Notes under the pieces: model-generated
Told to the model about the DNA's origin: nothing
The model's input: the letters and a program-made list of their open reading frames with translations, nothing else
The model's database searches: none
In this document: piece after piece, positions 6,657-13,070 of the stretch
How the letters are laid out: each line of letters begins with the position of its first letter
How positions within the stretch are numbered: the stretch's first letter is position 1
From: a virus
Length of the DNA stretch: 37,476 nt
Direction: 5' to 3' (one strand)
Virus record (IMG/VR): IMGVR_UViG_3300042516_001497
Location: 1 to 37,476 of that record
Translations under genes and position numbers: made by a program

Positions 6657-7173
6657 GTCCTTGCAAGAAGATGTTCTACGCTCTATGGCTATCTTGATTG
6701 ATTGTGGTTATGCCACGTACGGAGGCTACACCGAGGATCAACTCGTCAGCAAGGCTGAGGTGTATGCCTTCTTGTGCTCCGAGCATACGCAGATAACTCC
6801 TGAAATCATTAAGGAGACAACGATGAGGTACGCCAGAGGGAAGGTTACGAGGTGGAAAGATGGATGCCACCTTCCTGTGCCTTACATCTTCCCGACTGCA
6901 CCTGAATACGTTGATGCTTGCTTGCAAACTCATCATGGTCTCTATAAGATGATTTGCATAGGAGAGATGCTTAATCCTGAAGGTTACATCACGAGCCATT
7001 GCATCACAGTTCGAAGGAACATTCCGCAGGAGGAACTTGACGCTCTCATTCACTCTGAAAGGATCAGGCGAGGACTTCCTGTACCAGAGCCATCTACTCC
7101 TCTCACTGATGCTCAAAGGCACAAGGCAAAGGAGTTGATTCGTAGGACGTTTGGTGATGACGTTGATCTATAA
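6649..7173 (+). CDS. Possible helicase loader / replication P-like protein (174 aa)
   Basis: ATG 6649 overlaps the DUF1376 stop by 8 nt and has GGGAG upstream; a TTG at 6643 is less likely. The helical N-terminal half ends in 'RYARGKVTRWKDGCHLPVPYIFPTAPEYVDAC', which recalls the 'fPt.pe' region of lambda P-type helicase-loader proteins. There is no P-loop, so it is not a DnaC-type ATPase. Its position directly after the initiator supports a replication role; identity is tentative. Confidence 0.5.
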   Translation: MSKSLQEDVLRSMAILIDCGYATYGGYTEDQLVSKAEVYAFLCSEHTQITPEIIKETTMRYARGKVTRWKDGCHLPVPYIFPTAPEYVDACLQTHHGLYKMICIGEMLNPEGYITSHCITVRRNIPQEELDALIHSERIRRGLPVPEPSTPLTDAQRHKAKELIRRTFGDDVDL

Positions 7174-7372
7174 GCCAGCAACAGGGAAGCCGATTACAGC
7201 TAATGCTGACATGGGAGAGAGATGGTGGTTAAACGTAGAGGCAGGCTTCCTACGTCCTGAAACGATTGATTCTCTCATGGAGCATAACGTGGAGAAGATC
7301 AAAGCAAGAGTCGTGGTGCCTCAGCACTGGCTCGTGTTTGAAGACGCAAAAGAAAACACCTCCCGAGAGTGA
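7157..7372 (+). CDS. Hypothetical protein, last gene of replication unit (71 aa)
   Basis: ATG 7157 overlaps the previous gene by 17 nt. Earlier TTG and GTG codons directly upstream are also in frame. The product carries 'GERWWLNVEAGFLRPETIDSLMEHN', a mixed strand-helix pattern without a recognised domain. Its 3' end contains one arm of the hairpin that acts as terminator for the opposite strand. Confidence 0.6.
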   Translation: MTLIYKPATGKPITANADMGERWWLNVEAGFLRPETIDSLMEHNVEKIKARVVVPQHWLVFEDAKENTSRE

Positions 7373-7378
7373 GAGGTG
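7353..7378 (-). terminator. Intrinsic terminator for the leftward 8346-7408 unit
   Basis: Read on the minus strand: CACCTC, a 10-nt loop, GAGGTG, then TTTTCTTTTG. The stem is 6 bp with a T-rich tail on this strand only. It lies after the last leftward gene and overlaps the end of the rightward 7157-7372 gene. Confidence 0.55.
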
Positions 7379-7386
7379 CTTAATGA

Positions 7387-7413
7387 TGTTAGGCAGGCTT
7401 GTCTTGCCTAACA
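7387..7413. terminator. Hairpin between converging genes
   Basis: A perfect 9-bp stem, TGTTAGGCA/TGCCTAACA, with a 9-nt loop. It covers the stop codon of the leftward gene ending at 7408. No T-run flanks it on either side; it may block read-through or protect the 3' end. Confidence 0.5.
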
Positions 7414-7638
7414 GGTTTCAGGGAAGATCAGATTAACGTCTGAAGCCATAAACTCCCAAGTATAGTTGTCGTCCTCCGGAGTGCCGTAGAGCCTGATGAA
7501 AGAGCCATCTCGGTAGATGTCATCAATGATAATGACAGTGCCTTTGCCGAGCGTGATGATGTCTCCCATAAACTTGACGGGAACATCTTTGTTGAGAACT
7601 ACTTTGTCGCCTGTGGTGATTTCGATTTGTATTGCCAT
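7408..7638 (-). CDS. Small beta-barrel-like hypothetical protein (76 aa)
   Basis: The start is ATG 7638 (MAIQIEITTGDKVVL), preceded by AGGAAATACAACA; the longer upstream frame would run through an intergenic hairpin. 'GDKVVLNKDVPVKFMGDIITLGKGTVIIIDD' has the strand-turn pattern of SH3-like small barrels and resembles the product of 8059-8346, so the two may be paralogues. No function is known. Third gene after promoter B. Confidence 0.65.
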   Translation of the reverse strand: MAIQIEITTGDKVVLNKDVPVKFMGDIITLGKGTVIIIDDIYRDGSFIRLYGTPEDDNYTWEFMASDVNLIFPETC

Positions 7639-7663
7639 TGTTGTATTTCCTATGTCGGTCAGT

Positions 7664-7681
7664 GGGGAGGTTTCCCTCCCC
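7664..7681 (-). promoter_or_regulatory. Intergenic RNA hairpin with GNRA loop (GAAA)
   Basis: On the minus strand: stem GGGGAGG/CCTCCCC with loop GAAA. It begins 7 nt after the stop codon of 7689-8042 and ends 25 nt before ATG 7638. The geometry matches the other four hairpins of this type. Confidence 0.75.
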
Positions 7682-7688
7682 AATAGTG

Positions 7689-8042
7689 TCATTCCCAAGT
7701 AACTCTGGTGCCATCTTCGGTTTCAACGATCACCATTCTCGGTTGTCGTGGAAAGAGTTCCGGTGCTTGCTTGCGTAAGGCGTCCATCGTGCGTTGGCTT
7801 GCATAGACGTACTTGTGTGCCCACTCTTCGATTCCGTTCGTATTGTCGTAGACTCCGCAACGGCTGATGATTTCTCTGCCTTGTGCTTCTGTGATTGTGC
7901 CTACCCACAAGTTTCCTTTGATCGTGCCTTCTGGTGCTGGGCACTTTGTGGCATCTTCCCAGACATCCAGATGGTCTTCCATCCAGAGGCGAGAGAGGCG
8001 GACGTTCCATGTTCTTTCGGTGTTGTTGTTGCTTGTTGTCAT
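7689..8042 (-). CDS. Hypothetical protein (117 aa)
   Basis: It starts at ATG 8042 with the perfect recurrent leader AGGAAACAGAACA. A polar N-terminus (MTTSNNNTERTWNVRLSRLW) leads into an alpha/beta body with 'TIKGNLWVGTITEAQGREII' and a helix 'QRTMDALRKQAPELF'. No family is recognised. Second gene after promoter B; the gap to the first gene has no hairpin. Confidence 0.65.
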   Translation of the reverse strand: MTTSNNNTERTWNVRLSRLWMEDHLDVWEDATKCPAPEGTIKGNLWVGTITEAQGREIISRCGVYDNTNGIEEWAHKYVYASQRTMDALRKQAPELFPRQPRMVIVETEDGTRVTWE

Positions 8043-8058
8043 TGTTCTGTTTCCTGTG

Positions 8059-8346
8059 TTATGCGATTGTTACGTTGTTGTTGTCGAATGTCCAGCAGTA
8101 TTGTCCGATGCTTCCTTCTGAATCAGAAAGTCTGCAGACAAGATTTAATTCTTTGCCATTCATTTGTGGTCTCGAAACGATTTGAGTGCACTCTCCGAGT
8201 TCCCAAGCCCAGCCGATCACGGTAAGTTTCGTTCCTGCTTGAAGAACCTTGCTCTTCAGTGTTCGATTGATTCCTGTTCGGTAGGTGACTTTTTGCTTCT
8301 TGGTCAAAGTTACTTCGGTGCCGATTGCGATTGTTGCGTTTGTCAT
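8059..8346 (-). CDS. Small beta-barrel-like hypothetical protein, first after promoter B (95 aa)
   Basis: It starts at ATG 8346 behind AAGGAACAAACAAA, 37 nt from the TATAAT of promoter B. 'GTEVTLTKKQKVTYRTGIN', 'LQAGTKLTVIGWAW' and 'NLVCRLSDSEGSIGQYCW' form a short-strand pattern like SH3 or KOW-type barrels, similar to 7408-7638. Nucleic acid or protein binding is possible but unproven. Confidence 0.65.
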   Translation of the reverse strand: MTNATIAIGTEVTLTKKQKVTYRTGINRTLKSKVLQAGTKLTVIGWAWELGECTQIVSRPQMNGKELNLVCRLSDSEGSIGQYCWTFDNNNVTIA

Positions 8347-8360
8347 TTTGTTTGTTCCTT

Positions 8361-8389
8361 AGCCGTGCTTGGCTTACAATAATATTATA
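8361..8389 (-). promoter_or_regulatory. Phage promoter B (leftward) with leader hairpin
   Basis: On the minus strand: TATAATATTATT with TATAAT at 8389-8384, then the hairpin AGCC-aagcac-GGCT (8374-8361), then ATG 8346. Upstream lie A/T-tracts (A-runs at 8420-8429 and 8433-8440 on the plus strand). It is one of four copies. Confidence 0.7.
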
Positions 8390-8586
8390 CGGCTAAAATC
8401 AAGAAAAGGTTTCATTATCAAAAAAAAAAGTCAAAAAAAAGTTTATTTAGCTAGGAATCGGAAAGTTGTGTGCTCGGATTTGTGTACAATCGTTCTGGTT
8501 GTGTCTTGTACACGTCCATTGTTTCTGTTCCTGCTGGTGCTACTTCGGTAGACGTTACGACCATACCAGCAACACCCAAGAGTGCC

Positions 8587-9132
8587 ATGAAGATTTGTAT
8601 AGATGCTGGTCACGGAATGAGCAATAAGGCTCCCGGAATCTTTGATCCCGGAGCAGTATCGGCTGGCATCCAAGAAGCGGACATTGCTCTAGAGTGGGCA
8701 CTCGCTGGAAAGTTTATCCTGCCACAGTTCGGGATCAATCAGTTCCTCACGAGAGATGACTCTACCGACAACACTCCTGTCAGTAAACGAGATGACATGG
8801 CAAGATCAAATAAATGCACACACTTGTTATCTATTCACTGCAATGCTTTCAATGGAGTGGCTACTGGCGTCGAAGTCTTCTACCGTGATGCAACTGACAT
8901 CGTGTTCGCCACTCACGTTCTTGAGGCACTTGTTTCAGCGACAGGACTTCCGAACCGAGGACTCAAGAAGGATTCAGAATCGCAACACAGCAGGCTCGCA
9001 GTCTTAGACTTTGCACCGCCAGCTTGCTTGATGGAAATAGGTTTCATTGACAATCCACGAGACAGAGCAATCATTCGTGATAGACAAGCACGGATCAAGT
9101 TCTGGAACGAGTTAGCCAAGAGGATCAAATGA
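8587..9132 (+). CDS. N-acetylmuramoyl-L-alanine amidase, Amidase_3 type endolysin (181 aa)
   Basis: Amidase_3 enzymes use zinc to cut the bond between N-acetylmuramate and L-alanine in peptidoglycan. All ligands are visible: H9 in 'ICIDAGHG', E30, H84 in 'LLSIHCNAF', and the catalytic E150 in 'CLMEIGFIDN'. The protein is one catalytic domain with no wall-binding domain and no signal peptide, so it needs a holin. The start at ATG 8587 fits the family; GTG 8470 (preceded by GGAAAGTT) would add 39 residues rich in T, V and P. It is followed after 1 nt by a holin-like gene. Confidence 0.9.
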   Translation: MKICIDAGHGMSNKAPGIFDPGAVSAGIQEADIALEWALAGKFILPQFGINQFLTRDDSTDNTPVSKRDDMARSNKCTHLLSIHCNAFNGVATGVEVFYRDATDIVFATHVLEALVSATGLPNRGLKKDSESQHSRLAVLDFAPPACLMEIGFIDNPRDRAIIRDRQARIKFWNELAKRIK

Positions 9133-9133
9133 A

Positions 9134-9370
9134 ATGCCGACACCACCTGAGAACCACAGCAGTAATATCGAAGTCCTTACATTGATCTCCAATGCAATGT
9201 CATCTTTCTGGGCTTGGCTCCTCCCGATGCTTGGTGGCATCTGGCAAATGGGCAAGTTGTCTCAGAGGATAAATCAGATGGAACAGCAGACGTCCGCCAT
9301 CATGGACATCAAGCTAGACGTAAAAGAGTTGAAAACCAAGGTAGATATGCTTCTGAAGGACAGAAACTAA
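9134..9370 (+). CDS. Holin-like membrane protein with coiled coil (78 aa)
   Basis: One transmembrane segment (about residues 23-41, 'SFWAWLLPMLGGIWQMG') is followed by a charged coiled coil ('SQRINQMEQQTSAIMDIKLDVKELKTKVDMLL'). This layout, directly behind the endolysin, fits a small holin or another lysis protein (spanin or antiholin). A single membrane pass and C-terminal coil resemble class III-like holins. Function rests on position. Confidence 0.6.
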   Translation: MPTPPENHSSNIEVLTLISNAMSSFWAWLLPMLGGIWQMGKLSQRINQMEQQTSAIMDIKLDVKELKTKVDMLLKDRN

Positions 9371-9427
9371 GCCTAGGTAAAATCCCCAGCAAGAACTCTA
9401 CAACGGCAGAGACGGCAAGAGAGGAGC

Positions 9428-9456
9428 AAAAAAAGGCACCAGCAGTTGCCAGTGCC
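9428..9456 (-). terminator. Intrinsic terminator of the leftward 11765-9492 unit
   Basis: On the minus strand: GGCAC, a 12-nt loop, GTGCC, then TTTTTTT. This is a clear stem plus U-run, placed 36 nt after the last leftward gene and converging with the lysis genes. Confidence 0.75.
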
Positions 9457-9491
9457 CTCTACAAACGAGCTATTTCAAGGCTCTAATCGAA

Positions 9492-9761
9492 TTATGATTC
9501 GTTCTTGATCTTCATTGCCCAGTTGATCGCATCTACTTCGCCAACTACGGAAATCTCGCCATAGTAGTCAACTTTGTAGCACCTGAATCGTTTGTCAACT
9601 TCACTCTGTTCGACTTCTGCTCCAGCGTCTTGCAAGACTCCGATGGCATCTTCAATCTTAATCTCTTGATCCATTCCGCACTGACGACATCTTCCGTAGT
9701 GCGTCCAGCCCAAGGAACCGAGATAGTTCACAGTCCCCAAGCAAACATTACACTCCATCAT
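9492..9761 (-). CDS. Zinc-ribbon hypothetical protein (89 aa)
   Basis: It starts at ATG 9761 with a strong GAAGGAG site and overlaps the previous gene by 14 nt. CNVC (residues 4-7) and CRQC (25-28) form a four-cysteine zinc ribbon. A helix-rich tail ('EDAIGVLQDAGAEVEQSEV') and a stranded end follow. Possibly a nucleic acid or host factor binder. Last gene of the promoter C unit. Confidence 0.65.
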   Translation of the reverse strand: MMECNVCLGTVNYLGSLGWTHYGRCRQCGMDQEIKIEDAIGVLQDAGAEVEQSEVDKRFRCYKVDYYGEISVVGEVDAINWAMKIKNES

Positions 9762-10053
9762 TCAACTCCTTCAGAACTGCTTTTTGTGCCTTGATGTATG
9801 ACTTGTAGTAAGTTATCCAGTCCTCCAGAATCTGAATGTTGCTCTGTAATGCTTCTTGCCTGCTCGTGTAGAATGATGAATGTTCACGATCAAACCTATA
9901 GACGAAGCCTGTAGTCTGAGTAAGATCAACGACATGAAGTTTGATCCGACTAACCTTAACGATTCGGTGAGGTATCACCCAATCTCTAACATGTCCTGTC
10001 GGAGCACCAAGATAGATGATGTCTCCTGCTTTAACTGCTCCTTCTGGAATCAC
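9748..10053 (-). CDS. Hypothetical protein with small beta domain and coiled coil (101 aa)
   Basis: The start is best placed at GTG 10053, directly behind a perfect AGGAGG and overlapping the upstream stop as GTGA. An ATG at 10122 would lie deep inside the preceding gene. The N-terminus 'VIPEGAVKAGDIIYLGAPTGHVRDW' looks like a small barrel; the C-terminus is a coiled coil ('NIQILEDWITYYKSYIKAQK'). No family is recognised. Confidence 0.65.
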   Translation of the reverse strand: MIPEGAVKAGDIIYLGAPTGHVRDWVIPHRIVKVSRIKLHVVDLTQTTGFVYRFDREHSSFYTSRQEALQSNIQILEDWITYYKSYIKAQKAVLKELNDGV

Positions 10054-10217
10054 TTGACACCTCCTTTGATCGCTTGCTGTTGCAATCGGTAACGTGCTCT
10101 TGCTCTGAGCATTGCGTTCCACTCAGCATCTGTTGCTGTGGTAGTTCTCTTTTTGAGTCCTTCAATCTTCGGTCTCCCTGCTCCATCTCGTTTGCCTCCA
10201 TGTTCTTTGTTGTTCAT
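10050..10217 (-). CDS. Small basic protein with HGGKRDGAGRPK motif (55 aa)
   Basis: ATG 10217 overlaps the upstream stop as TAATG. The N-terminus 'HGGKRDGAGRPKIEGLKKRTT' is a motif common at the start of phage DNA-binding proteins (terminase small subunits and regulators), followed by a short helix, 'DAEWNAMLRARARYRLQQQA'. Ribbon-helix-helix or HTH-like DNA binding is likely. It could regulate the phage units; this is inference. Confidence 0.65.
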   Translation of the reverse strand: MNNKEHGGKRDGAGRPKIEGLKKRTTTATDAEWNAMLRARARYRLQQQAIKGGVK

Positions 10218-10558
10218 TATTCGTATCTCCCTGTTTCGACCAAACTTCCCCAATCTCCTAATCTGAATCGCACGTTCCCATTACTGCTCAGAAATGCCAA
10301 GACAGTTTGATCGTAAGTGTCTCCCATGTTTGCGTAGAAGACTATTGTGCCGTTGTATTTGTGCCTGATGAGTTCGACTCCGTGTGCCTCTTTCACTTCC
10401 AGCAAGACGTGCCAGCAGATTCGTGCATTCCAAGTGTGCTTTTCTAATGGAGTCTTCAGCATATTTGCCCATGCCAATGCTTGCTTTTTATAACGTGATC
10501 GTGCTTCCTTCAGATGATTCTCATCCAGATGAGTCCTCAAGTCTCTTCCGTAAATCAT
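10217..10558 (-). CDS. Hypothetical protein (113 aa)
   Basis: The start is ATG 10558 (MIYGRDLRTHLDENH), with GAGGAGG upstream and a 4-nt overlap with the previous stop. The N-terminal half is helical and basic ('EARSRYKKQALAWANML'); the C-terminal half is stranded ('NGTIVFYANMGDTYDQTVLAF'). No domain is recognised. Confidence 0.65.
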   Translation of the reverse strand: MIYGRDLRTHLDENHLKEARSRYKKQALAWANMLKTPLEKHTWNARICWHVLLEVKEAHGVELIRHKYNGTIVFYANMGDTYDQTVLAFLSSNGNVRFRLGDWGSLVETGRYE

Positions 10559-10788
10559 TCTCCGTCCTCCTCTTTTTCTGACTCGGTGGCATCGCACTCG
10601 TCTATTACGAGTCTTTCCGAATCCAGCCAGTCAAGGAAACAGCAACGATACGCAACAGGATCAGTTGATTTCAAGACATTGGAAGGCTCATATTTGAGTT
10701 CTCCGATTTCGACGAGTGGGAAGCATTCGTTCAACATGTCGTTGAACCTTGCTTCTGCTTTATGTTCTGGTATGTATTTGTATCCCAT
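10555..10788 (-). CDS. Hypothetical acidic protein (77 aa)
   Basis: It starts at ATG 10788 with AAGGACAGAACA upstream, a variant of the recurrent leader. The C-terminus is strongly acidic (DECDATESEKEEDGE). 'YKYIPEHKAEARFNDMLNECFP' is helical, and 'AYRCCFLDWLDSERL' resembles a short conserved motif in phage proteins of unknown function. Confidence 0.6.
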   Translation of the reverse strand: MGYKYIPEHKAEARFNDMLNECFPLVEIGELKYEPSNVLKSTDPVAYRCCFLDWLDSERLVIDECDATESEKEEDGE

Positions 10789-10798
10789 TGTTCTGTCC

Positions 10799-11170
10799 TT
10801 AGTAGTATGTTAGTTTGAAGTCTTCTGCTTCCATGATTTCACGAGTTCCGAATGAAACGGCTATCTGAGAGAGTTCTAGAGAGTGAGTTCCCCACACTTC
10901 CTTTCTGTCCCAGAATCCTGTTCCGTGCCCATTCCGAGTAAGCCAGAAGTCGTGTCCTGCTTGCTCAAGTTGATGAGGCTTAATCATGTTCATTGCCTTC
11001 AGCAAGAATGCTTTGCACTCCTGCTTCATAAATGTCTGTTCTCTTTCCGAGAAACTCTCAAGACCATAATCGTAATTCATTGAGAGAAAGTTTCCCTTGT
11101 CGTCCGTTGAAGACCAGAGTGCGACTCCTACGTACGCTTTGACAAAGATGTCTAGTATTGATCCTTCCAT
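10799..11170 (-). CDS. Conserved phage hypothetical protein (HDFWLTRNGHG family, 123 aa)
   Basis: It starts at ATG 11170 with the recurrent leader AGGAAACAGAACA. The segment 'GHDFWLTRNGHGTGFWDRK' is a hallmark I recognise from many phage proteins of unknown function. The N-terminal half, 'FLSMNYDYGLESFSEREQTF', is also typical. No catalytic role is established. It lies behind a GNRA hairpin in the promoter C unit. Confidence 0.7.
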   Translation of the reverse strand: MEGSILDIFVKAYVGVALWSSTDDKGNFLSMNYDYGLESFSEREQTFMKQECKAFLLKAMNMIKPHQLEQAGHDFWLTRNGHGTGFWDRKEVWGTHSLELSQIAVSFGTREIMEAEDFKLTYY

Positions 11171-11197
11171 TGTTCTGTTTCCTGTTCTTGGTGATTG

Positions 11198-11215
11198 GGG
11201 AGATTGCTCTCCCCA
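11198..11215 (-). promoter_or_regulatory. Intergenic RNA hairpin with GNRA loop (GCAA)
   Basis: On the minus strand: stem GGGGAGA/TCTCCCC with loop GCAA. It begins 8 nt after the stop codon of 11224-11544 and ends 27 nt before ATG 11170. Confidence 0.75.
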
Positions 11216-11223
11216 GTAAATTG

Positions 11224-11544
11224 TTAGATGCTTTCGATGTACCAGTCTCCCTCTACTTTTTGGATTTCTCTAGCGAGAAGTTTCACTGCTTCAGCCGTGT
11301 CTTTGCACTCGGCGACAGTCCATTGCACCATGTCGTGTCCATATTGTTTGTAGAGGACGACTCCCATGTGATGGCATTCCATCTTGCGGAGGCAATTCGG
11401 AATCATGTTGATCCCGAATCTCAAGGTGTATGGCGATTCGTTCAGCATGTAGTTCTCTAGTTCTCGTTGTCTGATAACGAAGACTCGGTATGTTTCGAGA
11501 GAGGCGAGGTTGATGTTTACGTGTGTTCTTGTTGCGTTTGGCAT
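11224..11544 (-). CDS. Hypothetical protein (106 aa)
   Basis: The start is ATG 11544 (MPNATRTHVNINLASLETYR) behind the perfect leader AGGAAACAGAACA; a longer frame would cross the hairpin at 11570-11587. The middle, 'CLRKMECHHMGVVLYKQYGHDMVQWTVAECKD', and a helical end (AEAVKLLAREIQKVEGDWY) give an alpha/beta protein without a recognised domain. Second gene after promoter C. Confidence 0.65.
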   Translation of the reverse strand: MPNATRTHVNINLASLETYRVFVIRQRELENYMLNESPYTLRFGINMIPNCLRKMECHHMGVVLYKQYGHDMVQWTVAECKDTAEAVKLLAREIQKVEGDWYIESI

Positions 11545-11569
11545 TGTTCTGTTTCCTGTGTTGGTCGGT

Positions 11570-11587
11570 GGGGAGATTGCTCTCCCC
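11570..11587 (-). promoter_or_regulatory. Intergenic RNA hairpin with GNRA loop (GCAA)
   Basis: On the minus strand: stem GGGGAGA/TCTCCCC with loop GCAA, identical to the hairpin at 11198-11215. It begins 7 nt after the stop codon of 11595-11765 and ends 25 nt before ATG 11544. Confidence 0.75.
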
Positions 11588-11594
11588 GAGAGTG

Positions 11595-11765
11595 TCATTT
11601 GGCAGATACTGCCCAGTAAAGATTCTGGTCAAATTTAAGACCGTTCTGAACCATGTCCTTGAATACCTTCCCTGTGACGATTCCGCCAGCAGTCTTGAAT
11701 CTGAACATGACAGTTGCGGTGTCTGAGATGTTTGCGAGTTGCTCTTTGTTGATGCCTTTTTTCAT
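11595..11765 (-). CDS. Small hypothetical protein, first gene after promoter C (56 aa)
   Basis: Minus-strand ATG 11765 stands behind CACAGGAAACAACGAC, 37 nt from TATAAT, and the frame stops at 11595. The product begins MKKGINKEQLANISDTATVM and ends 'KFDQNLYWAVSAK'. It reads as a short alpha/beta protein; no family is recognised. Promoter, ribosome site and hairpin placement all agree with it being real. Confidence 0.7.
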   Translation of the reverse strand: MKKGINKEQLANISDTATVMFRFKTAGGIVTGKVFKDMVQNGLKFDQNLYWAVSAK

Positions 11766-11780
11766 GTCGTTGTTTCCTGT

Positions 11781-11808
11781 GCCGTGATCGGCTTACAATA
11801 ATATTATA
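11781..11808 (-). promoter_or_regulatory. Phage promoter C (leftward) with leader hairpin
   Basis: On the minus strand: TATAATATTATT with TATAAT at 11808-11803, then the hairpin GCCG-atca-CGGC (11792-11781), then ATG 11765. A-runs at 11841-11848 and 11851-11858 (plus strand) lie upstream, and the rightward late region starts on their other side. Confidence 0.7.
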
Positions 11809-11901
11809 CGGCTATAATCAAGAAAAGTTTTCATTTTAATAAAAAAAAGTAAAAAAAAGTGTTTCCAGCTAAGAATTTGGTGGTGTTATAATGAGCAAGT
11901 T

Positions 11902-12087
11902 ATGGAAGTGATCGTTAAAAGAGTACTGATTTGTGCTATCGCAGGATTTGTTTCTGCCTTCAAGGTTGACTACAACAAGTGGAAGCAGACTCCTGACTTG
12001 AAGTTCGATTACAAAGTAGGCATCAATAACTGGCTCCAAGGATTCGTGCTCGGAGGATTGACTGGTCTCGGAGTAGGAGAACTTTGA
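11902..12087 (+). CDS. Small hydrophobic membrane protein (61 aa)
   Basis: First gene of the long rightward region. It has two hydrophobic stretches (about residues 5-19, 'VKRVLICAIAGFVSAF', and 44-59, 'WLQGFVLGGLTGLGVG') separated by a charged segment, which suggests a hairpin membrane protein. A TATAAT at 11886-11891 lies just ahead. Function is unknown; a second lysis or membrane factor is possible. Confidence 0.6.
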   Translation: MEVIVKRVLICAIAGFVSAFKVDYNKWKQTPDLKFDYKVGINNWLQGFVLGGLTGLGVGEL

Positions 12088-12275
12088 AGAGAGCCAACTT
12101 CAGAATCGGCTTCCGCCATCCATTTCCTTTATTGCCTAACGTCGCAATCTTTACTATCTCTATCAGTGAAGATGCAGGACACTTCATCATTGATCTTGCC
12201 GAGCAGATGAAGGCTCGTCTCCGGCAAGAACAAGCCGACAACATAGCGAATTATTTCGTGGCTGAGTTCCGGTAG
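12084..12275 (+). CDS. Hypothetical protein, TTG start (63 aa)
   Basis: TTG 12084 overlaps the previous stop (TTGA) and has AGGAG four bases upstream. The sequence 'RHPFPLLPNVAIFTISISEDAGHFIIDLAEQMKARLRQ' suggests a strand followed by an amphipathic helix. No family is recognised. The alternative is that this is non-coding, but the tight coupling with both neighbours favours a gene. Confidence 0.5.
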   Translation: MKRANFRIGFRHPFPLLPNVAIFTISISEDAGHFIIDLAEQMKARLRQEQADNIANYFVAEFR

Positions 12276-12431
12276 ATGACACGAAAAGAGTCTCGGAGAG
12301 TCAAGTTGCAGAAGCAGTTCGCAACCATGAGGGAGCGAGGCTATAAGCTGGTTTGCGGACAATGGGTGCGAGAGGATTCTGCCTACCACAAGAAGCTGAT
12401 CGCTGAATGGAAGTCACGCCAAAAGAAATAA
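12276..12431 (+). CDS. Small basic protein (51 aa)
   Basis: ATG 12276 directly follows the previous stop codon. The product, MTRKESRRVKLQKQFATMRE onward, is highly basic (14 K/R in the first 30 residues or so, and an end of KSRQKK) with 'YKLVCGQWVRE' in the middle. It could bind nucleic acid. It lies 21 nt before the ParB-like gene that opens the modification cluster. Confidence 0.55.
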   Translation: MTRKESRRVKLQKQFATMRERGYKLVCGQWVREDSAYHKKLIAEWKSRQKK

Positions 12432-12452
12432 CCTTCAGGTAAGATTCGGACA

Positions 12453-13070
12453 ATGGACATAATCAATCAAGGGAACATCGTCTCCGCCAAAGTCTCATCA
12501 CTCAAGCATCACCCAAAGAATCCTCGGAAAGGGAATGTTGATCTGATCGCAGAATCCATTCGTGTAAACGGATTTTATGGTGCCTTGATCGTTCAAAAGA
12601 GCACGAATTATGTCCTCGCTGGCAACCATAGATTGCTCGGTGCCAAGCACCTCGAAATGAAAGAGGTGCCTGTTATTTATGTAGATGTAGATGAGGTGCA
12701 AGCCACAAAGATTCTCCTCGCAGACAATCGTGTTTCCGATACTGCCATCTACAACGAAGATTTACTCTTGGAACTCTTGGAGGACTTGAATGACATGGGA
12801 GAGAACTTTGGTATTGGTTATGACATCAACACCGATTCGCTCATCAAGGACATCGAAACGAACTTAGTCGAAGCACCCAAGAGCAAAGACTTAGATGAGT
12901 TGAAGGTGAACTACGATAAGGGAATGAACGCACGGCAAGTTGTGCTCATGTACTCCGCACAAGACTACGATGCCATCGTTCTTATGCTTGAGGAACTACG
13001 TAAGAAATTCAAGATGAACTCGTATAGTGATGTAGTAAAGAAACTGCTGGAAGAAAACGAGGCGGAATGA
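12453..13070 (+). CDS. ParB-like N-terminal domain protein (205 aa)
   Basis: The ParB/sulfiredoxin-like fold is visible: 'NPRKGNVDLIAESIRVNGFYGALIV' (residues 23-47), 'VLAGNHRLLGAKHL' (GNHR at 57-60) and 'VPVIYVDVDEVQATKILLADNR'. In phages these stand-alone domains bind or cleave DNA, or hydrolyse CTP or ATP, and often sit beside base-modification genes. The C-terminal 80 residues are helical. A 4-nt overlap with the dioxygenase gene suggests coordinated expression, so a role in targeting or processing modified DNA is plausible but unproven. Confidence 0.85.
   Translation: MDIINQGNIVSAKVSSLKHHPKNPRKGNVDLIAESIRVNGFYGALIVQKSTNYVLAGNHRLLGAKHLEMKEVPVIYVDVDEVQATKILLADNRVSDTAIYNEDLLLELLEDLNDMGENFGIGYDINTDSLIKDIETNLVEAPKSKDLDELKVNYDKGMNARQVVLMYSAQDYDAIVLMLEELRKKFKMNSYSDVVKKLLEENEAE

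Noticed and set aside
7794-8225. Rightward open frame of 143 residues opposite the 8059-8346 and 7689-8042 genes
   Set aside because: Rich in C, V and S with no domain; the opposite strand has promoter, leaders and hairpin in register.
8483-8512. Two TGTACA palindromes 24 bases apart before the amidase as an operator
   Set aside because: A six-base palindrome is too short for confidence and no further copies were seen in the other promoter regions.
11570-11587. G-rich hairpins read as intrinsic terminators
   Set aside because: None of the five is followed by a T-run on the transcribed strand, and each is followed at once by a ribosome site and gene.
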